Source: Candidatus Electrothrix aestuarii (GTDB taxonomy: Bacteria > Desulfobacterota > Desulfobulbia > Desulfobulbales > Desulfobulbaceae). From it: 64,000 bases of DNA. The first letter of the stretch is position 1. Every line of letters begins with the position of its first letter. A program made the position numbers and the translations under genes. Below the pieces are notes generated by a model. The model was not told the DNA's origin and did not search any database. It saw only the letters and a list, made by a program, of their open reading frames with translations. Location of the stretch: NCBI GenBank assembly GCA_032595685.2, contig CP159373.1:3375907-3439906 (forward strand), given 5' to 3'. This document shows, in pieces, positions 59,075 to 64,000 of this stretch.

Positions 59075-59881
59075 ATGTCTTTTGATTTTAACGCCATAAA
59101 AATCGAAGAAGCGAAGAAAAAATGGGGAGAGATTAATGATAAGTTGAGCCGACTAGAAAAGCAGAGAGTTCAAGAAACCCGTGCTGAAGAAATTTTCCGT
59201 CTGGAGCAACTCATCAAGAAAGAAAAGGAAGAGCGGCAGCAACTGGAACAGGAGCTGGCGGAATTGCAGAAAGGAGGGAGTCCGGCAGCCAGTCAGAGTA
59301 CGCCGGAGCAGGAACCTTCTTCTTCAAGCACCGACAAAACCACCATCCTCTTTCTCGCTGCAAACCCCATGAACACAGCCCGCCTTCGTCTGGACGAAGA
59401 GGTCAAAAAAATATCCAACGACCTGCGACTTTCCAAGGAGCGCGACAACCTTATCCTCAGCCAGGAATGGGCTGTTACCTCGGACAGCCTGATGCAGGCC
59501 ATCCTGGATACCAGCCCGCAGATAGTCCATTTTTCTGGACATGGAGAGCTGGAGGGTATTTGCCTGGATGACGGGCGCGGCATGGAAAAAATGGTTAGCG
59601 CAGCAGCCCTGGCAAACCTGTTCCGTCTGTTCAAGGACAGTGTCCAGTGCGTTTTGCTCAATGCCTGCTACTCCCTGGCCCAGGCCGAGGCCATTAAGGA
59701 GCATATTCCTCATGTCATCGGCATGTCATCGGCCATACCTGATACTGCTGCGATCTCTTTTGCCAGTGGCTTTTATAAGGCTGTTGGTGCCGGTCGCGAC
59801 ATCCCCTTTGCCTTTGAGCTTGGCAAGGCCGCCGTGTTGATGCAGGGGGAAGAGGGCGATGAGTTACCTCGGTTGCTCTGA
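59075..59881 (+). CDS. CHAT-type protease with N-terminal coiled coil
   Basis: A 268-residue protein. Residues 8-66 form a coiled coil rich in Glu, Lys and Gln; 67-87 is a Ser/Gln linker. The CHAT domain starts at KTTILFLAANPM and has His156 in VHFSGHGE and Cys198 in LLNACYS, the catalytic pair of caspase-like CHAT enzymes. The end LGKAAVLMQGEEGDELPRLL is short compared with other CHAT proteins but complete. Such enzymes act in cell-death or conflict systems. Confidence 0.82.
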   Translation: MSFDFNAIKIEEAKKKWGEINDKLSRLEKQRVQETRAEEIFRLEQLIKKEKEERQQLEQELAELQKGGSPAASQSTPEQEPSSSSTDKTTILFLAANPMNTARLRLDEEVKKISNDLRLSKERDNLILSQEWAVTSDSLMQAILDTSPQIVHFSGHGELEGICLDDGRGMEKMVSAAALANLFRLFKDSVQCVLLNACYSLAQAEAIKEHIPHVIGMSSAIPDTAAISFASGFYKAVGAGRDIPFAFELGKAAVLMQGEEGDELPRLL

Positions 59882-59891
59882 GAGGGGTGCC

Positions 59892-59955
59892 CGGTAAAAC
59901 AGCGTCCTGAAGGGACAGCCCCATAATAGACCGGTGCTTCAACACCGGGTACGTA
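59892..59955. repeat. Dispersed palindromic repeat, family shared with 62340-62456
   Basis: GTCCTGAAGGGAC and a stem with CGGTG and CACCG around CTTCAA, preceded by ATAATAGA, match the layout of the element at 62340-62456. Confidence 0.55.
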
Positions 59956-59988
59956 AATAATACATTCTGCATTACAACAAGGAAGGTT

Positions 59989-61251
59989 ATGAAACTCGCT
60001 ATTCTCTCATGCAACGCCCACAGCTATAGTACCCGTCGACTCCGTGAAGCAGCGGTGCAAAGAGGACATAATGTAAAGGTTTTAAATACCATGAAATTCG
60101 CCCTGGACCTGGATCAGGGCATGCCGGATCTCTTTTTTCGACAAAAGCACCTTTCCCAATATGATGCAGTCCTGCCGAGAATCGGCGCCTCTATTACCTA
60201 CTACGGCACAGCGGTGGTCAGGCAGTTCGAGCAGATGGATGTGTTTTGCGCCAACTCATCGGCCAGCATTGCAAATTCCAGAGATAAGTTACGCAGCTTA
60301 CAGATACTCAGTCGGCATTCCGTGGGTATTCCGCCAACAGCCTTTGTCCGGGACAAAAAGGACGTGCTCCCGGCCATTGAGCGGGTGGGTGGTGCCCCTG
60401 TTGTGATCAAGTTGATTGAGGGGACCCAGGGTATCGGGGTGATCTTGGCGCATACCCTCAGTACGGCTGCCGGTATTGTCGAGTTGTTGCAAAGCCAGAA
60501 GCAGAGTGTCCTTATTCAGAAATTTGTTAAGGAGAGTAAGGGCAGGGATATTCGGGCCTTTGTTGTGGGAGATCGGGTGGTAGGAGCAATGCGCCGGGTG
60601 GCCCAGGGCCAGGAGTTTCGCAGTAACGTTCACCGAGGTGGTATTACCGAACCTGTGGAGCTTGATGAGCTGTACACTGATACTGCTGTTCGAGCTGCCC
60701 AAATACTCGGTCTCCGGGTGGCGGGAGTGGATCTGCTGGAAGGAAAGGACGGTCCGCAGATTATGGAGGTAAATTCCTCACCAGGCCTGGAGGGCATTGA
60801 GGGCTGTACTCAGCTGGATATTGCTGGCTCAATTATTGACTACATCGCCGCCCAAGTGGATTTTCCCGAGATTGACCTGCGGCAGCGCTTAACCGTGAGC
60901 AGCGGCTATGGGGTGGCGGAAATTTATATCCCTGAGGGCTCTGAATATATAGGTAAAACGATTGCTGAGTCTCAGCTGCGGGAAAAAGACATCGTCGTGC
61001 TGACTCTGCATCGCAACGCCAAGGTTATACCGAATCCCAAACCGAGCCGGGAGCTGCTGGCAGGTGACAGGCTGCTCTGTTTCGGCAAGCTGGAGCTGAT
61101 GCGCGACATGACACCGGCAAAGACCCAGCGAAAACGACGCCCGAGGGTCAAGAGGTTACCTGAGCTGCCTGTGGCCGATGAGGTGAAAGAAAGCGAGACG
61201 GCTGAGGCAGTTTGTATACCTGAACATACGGATACCTCTGATTATGAATAA
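59989..61251 (+). CDS. RimK-like ATP-grasp ligase with RCK_C domain
   Basis: A 420-residue protein. Residues 1-295 are a RimK-type ATP-grasp ligase (VIKLIEGTQGIGVIL, VGAMRRVAQGQEFRSNVHRG, IMEVNSSPGLEGIE), which joins amino acids such as Glu to a carboxylate. Residues 305-378 (VAEIYIPEGSEYIGKTIAES, LLAGDRLLCFGK) match a TrkA-C/RCK_C ligand-binding domain, so activity may be controlled by a small ligand. It overlaps the following hydrolase gene by 8 bp. Confidence 0.85.
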   Translation: MKLAILSCNAHSYSTRRLREAAVQRGHNVKVLNTMKFALDLDQGMPDLFFRQKHLSQYDAVLPRIGASITYYGTAVVRQFEQMDVFCANSSASIANSRDKLRSLQILSRHSVGIPPTAFVRDKKDVLPAIERVGGAPVVIKLIEGTQGIGVILAHTLSTAAGIVELLQSQKQSVLIQKFVKESKGRDIRAFVVGDRVVGAMRRVAQGQEFRSNVHRGGITEPVELDELYTDTAVRAAQILGLRVAGVDLLEGKDGPQIMEVNSSPGLEGIEGCTQLDIAGSIIDYIAAQVDFPEIDLRQRLTVSSGYGVAEIYIPEGSEYIGKTIAESQLREKDIVVLTLHRNAKVIPNPKPSRELLAGDRLLCFGKLELMRDMTPAKTQRKRRPRVKRLPELPVADEVKESETAEAVCIPEHTDTSDYE

Positions 61252-62332
61252 AACCGATTCTCGAAACACCGGGTTTGACTGGTTCGGAGAAAACATTGCG
61301 CCAGGAGAGGCACGGAATGTCCATCTTACTGTCAGTGAGAGCTACAGTGGCATGACGGTGGATATTCAAATTCATATCCTCCGGGCAAAGGAGGATGGGC
61401 CTGTTCTCTTTGTGAGCGGGGCCTTGCACGGAGACGAACTCAATGGCTGCGGAGCAATTCGTCAACTTATTCAGAATGTTGATCTCCAGCTGCAACGAGG
61501 AACGCTGGTTCTGATTCCGGTTTTGAATTTACTTGCTTTTGATCGTCACTCCCGCTACCTGCCGGACCGTCGCGACTTGAACCGTTCTTTTCCCGGTTCT
61601 GCCAATGGAAGCCTTGCCAGTCGAATGGCCTATACAATTTTTAACGAGATTGTCATGCGCTGTGATTACGGTATTGATCTCCATACGGCGTCGGTTCGAC
61701 GAACGAATTACCCAACGGTTCGGGGTGATCTGGCAAACCCTGAGGTGCGCCGCTTGGCTGAGGCCTTTGGTGCGGAGATCATTGTGAACAATAAGGGGCC
61801 TAAAAGTTCCTTTCGTCGGGAAGCATGCAATGCTGGTTGTCCCACCATTATTATGGAAGGGGGGGAAGTGTGGAAAGTGGAGCCCGGTATTGTGGAGACG
61901 GCTGTACGTGGTGTGAAAAATGTGCTGCGTGAACTGCGCATGCTGGAAGGGGAGATAGAAAGCCCTGCATATCAGATTGAGATTGAGCAATCAAAATGGA
62001 TCCGGGCCGAGCGGGGTGGTTTTCTTGATTTTCATATCAAACCCGGTGATATTGTAAAAAAAGGCCAGCCTATCGCAACCAATACAACAATACTTGGGGA
62101 AGGACAGCAGAGCCTGTACGCTCCCTTTAACGGGGTGGTCATGGGCATGACAATTCTGCCCTCCATCAGTCCGGGAGAACCGATCTGTAACCTGGGGAAA
62201 TTGCCGAGACAGTGTAGCCCGGAGAGGCTGGCACGGTTGCGGGCCAAGGAAGATGGATTGGAGCAACAGGTTTTGGATGATCTGGGGACGAACGTGCTTG
62301 TTACCGGGCCGCCGGAGGAAGTTGTGGGGTGA
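61244..62332 (+). CDS. Succinylglutamate desuccinylase/aspartoacylase family hydrolase
   Basis: A 362-residue zinc hydrolase. Zinc ligands lie in GALHGDELNG (near 63) and DLHTAS (near 143), and the catalytic Glu in MEGGE (near 205). RDLNRSFPG near 110 is typical of AstE/AspA. The C-terminal 90 residues form a lipoyl-like barrel (GDIVKKGQPIA, YAPFNGVVMGM). It is translationally coupled to the RimK-like ligase, so the pair probably makes and removes the same amide bond. Confidence 0.85.
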   Translation: MNKTDSRNTGFDWFGENIAPGEARNVHLTVSESYSGMTVDIQIHILRAKEDGPVLFVSGALHGDELNGCGAIRQLIQNVDLQLQRGTLVLIPVLNLLAFDRHSRYLPDRRDLNRSFPGSANGSLASRMAYTIFNEIVMRCDYGIDLHTASVRRTNYPTVRGDLANPEVRRLAEAFGAEIIVNNKGPKSSFRREACNAGCPTIIMEGGEVWKVEPGIVETAVRGVKNVLRELRMLEGEIESPAYQIEIEQSKWIRAERGGFLDFHIKPGDIVKKGQPIATNTTILGEGQQSLYAPFNGVVMGMTILPSISPGEPICNLGKLPRQCSPERLARLRAKEDGLEQQVLDDLGTNVLVTGPPEEVVG

Positions 62333-62339
62333 GGGAAGG

Positions 62340-62456
62340 ATGTGCCCGGCGTTGAAACACAGGGCTATTTTCGGCAGTCCCTACGGGACGCTGTTTCCCT
62401 GATATTCCGTCCTGGAAGGACGATTGAGAATAGCCCACCGTTTTAACGGTGGGCGG
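62340..62456. repeat. Dispersed palindromic repeat
   Basis: Successive stems: CGTCCC-region GTCCCTACGGGAC near 62378-62390, GTCCTGGAAGGAC near 62409-62421, and CCCACCGTT/AACGGTGGG at 62434-62453. The order matches the copy at 59892-59955. It could be an RNA-ending or transposase-mobilised palindrome. Confidence 0.6.
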
Positions 62457-62488
62457 TCTTGTTCTCTTGTTGCAAACTTTTCCACTTC

Positions 62489-63892
62489 CTACGGCTGAAC
62501 CGTCTCTGGTTCCTCCCTTCTGCTGAGGAGAAAATTGAGAATCACGCTCAAGGCCTTGTTGATCGCACTTTCCTCTTCTATGATGACCTCATATCCTTCA
62601 CCGTCCGGCGCATTGACCGCACTCAGATCAAAGGCCGCACCGTCAGGGTCAACAGCGTGATGCAGGTTGTTCTGATATTCCTGGAGATCACTATAACCGT
62701 CCTGGTCATAATCGCTGGTGCTGCTGGCTGTGCTGAGGTTACCGAAAAAGAGCTGTTCCCAGTGATCGTCAATACCGTCCGCGTCTGTATCCGTAAACAT
62801 GGCGGTGGCAGTCTCATTAATCAGGCGGACGCTACTGTTCCCGTAGGCCCCCATATCCACAGGCTCTCCATCCAGCGTCAGGCCGGTGCCGATGCAGGGT
62901 GAATCGCTGGCAAGCTGGTAGCCGTCCGCAAATCGTGGATCAAGGGAGATGCCACCTTCTCCTGCTGCGATGCGCACATAGTCACCGCCTTTATTGTCGT
63001 ATACGTCATTACGGGCCAGCTCATCAATGGCCTTGCCTTTGCTGATAATACCGTCACCCTTATTGCTGACCACGATATTATTGAGAACCGTGGCCGGGCT
63101 GTTGCCGCCCGCCGCGATGCCGTCGCCTTTGTTGTCAGTAATGGTGTTATTGATTACCAGAGGCATGACATTACCCTGCAAGCGGATACCGTGTTTGTTC
63201 TCCGTGATGATGTTGCGGGCGATCAGGGGCATCTGCTTGGCACCGGTGATATTAATGGCAGCGGCATTGCCGTTTTTCTTGCTGTTGCGCAGGGTGAAAC
63301 CGATCACCCCGCCGACCCGCACGCCCTGGAAGGTGATCACATCGTCCTTGCCGTTGCCGTCAATGACAGTTGCTGCCGGGTCGTTGGACAGGGCGACCAA
63401 ATACACGCCGTCTTTCAGCTTCAGTTTGGGTTCGACGTAGGTTCCGGGCCGGACGCAGACATTGCCGCCGAAATCGGTAATGGCGACATAGTTGGCTGCG
63501 GCCTGGATGCTGGTAAAATCATCCGGTACTGTGGTGGCGCATTGGATGGGGGTGGAAGAGGCATCTGTCGGGTCGGAACCGGCACGATATTCCTCAAGAT
63601 TGCTGTAGCCGTCGTTGTCCGCATCCTCAAAGGGTTCGTGGGAGAGGTCGCCGAAATACTGCTGTTCCCAGGCATCGGGCAGACCGTCGCCGTCAGTGTC
63701 GGTCGGAGTGACGGTGCGGACGGCGGTTATGTTGCCGTTGGCATCGTAGTCGTAGCGGATGGAGGTGTTGTCGCCGCTTGCGCTTGCGGTCAGCTGATTG
63801 AGGTCGTTATAGCTGAAGGTGCTTGCGGCGCAGAGGGGTGGGGTGAGGGTTGCGGTGAGCAGGGTTACTATAATACAGCCTTTATTTTTCAT
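62489..63892 (-). CDS. Exported beta-helix protein with RHS-like start and calcium-binding repeats
   Basis: The ATG at 63892, after AAGG, gives 467 residues with a signal peptide (cleavage near LCAAS). An RHS/YD-like segment (FSYNDLNQLTA, YDYDANGNITAV) comes first. A thrombospondin-type-3-like DTDGDGLPDAWEQQYFG follows near 66, then a NosD/pectate-lyase-type right-handed beta-helix with NNxIxxN periods (about 155-345). A second DTDADGIDDHWEQLFFG comes near 380. It probably sits on the cell surface and binds Ca2+; enzymatic activity is not evident. Confidence 0.78.
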   Translation of the reverse strand: MKNKGCIIVTLLTATLTPPLCAASTFSYNDLNQLTASASGDNTSIRYDYDANGNITAVRTVTPTDTDGDGLPDAWEQQYFGDLSHEPFEDADNDGYSNLEEYRAGSDPTDASSTPIQCATTVPDDFTSIQAAANYVAITDFGGNVCVRPGTYVEPKLKLKDGVYLVALSNDPAATVIDGNGKDDVITFQGVRVGGVIGFTLRNSKKNGNAAAINITGAKQMPLIARNIITENKHGIRLQGNVMPLVINNTITDNKGDGIAAGGNSPATVLNNIVVSNKGDGIISKGKAIDELARNDVYDNKGGDYVRIAAGEGGISLDPRFADGYQLASDSPCIGTGLTLDGEPVDMGAYGNSSVRLINETATAMFTDTDADGIDDHWEQLFFGNLSTASSTSDYDQDGYSDLQEYQNNLHHAVDPDGAAFDLSAVNAPDGEGYEVIIEEESAINKALSVILNFLLSRREEPETVQP

Positions 63893-63916
63893 TGAAGCAG
63901 ACCTTTTTGTTTTTAT

Positions 63917-64000
63917 GTAGGTTGGGGTGAGCTTTGCGAACCCCAACGTCAACGGCTGTTCATTATTTTTGTTGGGGTTCGTTCCTCTCACCCCAACCTA
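63917..64000. repeat. Dispersed inverted-repeat element, same family as 37446-37520
   Basis: GTAGGTTGGGGTGAGC then GAACCCCAACG on one side and TGTTGGGGTTCG then CACCCCAACCTA on the other form a large imperfect palindrome around a 30-bp centre. It reaches the window edge. Confidence 0.7.

Overview
The window looks like a Desulfobulbales-type (Desulfobacterota) chromosome segment. The supporting content is an archaeal-type PEP carboxylase, a Mo-nitrogenase accessory set, a haem-sensing hybrid kinase, many toxin-antitoxin and PD-(D/E)XK genes, and several families of dispersed palindromic repeats. A filamentous cable bacterium (Candidatus Electrothrix/Electronema) is a plausible source, but that is inference. 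No rRNA, tRNA or CRISPR array was seen.

Layout. 1-1517: dispersed repeats, a terminator and an orphan TRAP solute-binding protein. 1544-12328: molybdate genes, mostly on the minus strand (modC, modB, modA, modE, modD). modBC is split from modEA by about 5.5 kb of cargo: a PIN toxin pair, three exported or membrane proteins, HicAB and PEP carboxylase. A relic of a second modB 5' end lies in that cargo. 12579-17202: nifB and nifN, each with a sigma-54 promoter and a NifA-type upstream site at almost the same spacing, separated by an IS200/IS605-type element. 17852-19597: a secreted double exonuclease/endonuclease/phosphatase-fold protein.

19794-27560: a striking uvrB locus. Three partial uvrB 5' ends precede the complete uvrB and a uvrB 3' relic follows it. 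Each interval holds an accessory module: HicAB, a DUF4365 nuclease-like protein, a membrane-anchored protein, and after uvrB a retron (promoter, candidate msr-msd RNA with a1/a2 repeats, reverse transcriptase). 27607-34453: pyrF, exported proteins, a CxxCH hybrid histidine kinase and a papain-like/peptidoglycan-binding protein.

34852-43214: a second defence-like region. It holds a three-gene operon (unknown protein, EACC1 component, caspase-like protease whose last 41 residues look like a diversity-generating-retroelement variable repeat). Then come a 42-bp tandem repeat, four tandem Rpn-type nuclease genes (two intact, two broken by one-base losses in A tracts), and an ATPase with a C-terminal nuclease-like domain. 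43208-52280 is mostly housekeeping (xseA, a class III Fic protein, nfo, rsmG, leuB, prs-like, asd). 52405-64000 mixes nuclease-like and unknown genes with nhaA, a second Fic protein, a CHAT protease, a RimK-like ligase paired with an aspartoacylase-like hydrolase, and an exported beta-helix protein. Dispersed palindromes fill the gaps.

Together the window shows a Mo/nitrogen-fixation block and two accretion sites where toxin-antitoxin or defence modules sit between partial copies of a housekeeping gene (modB, uvrB). It also shows a caspase conflict operon with a probably hypervariable tail.
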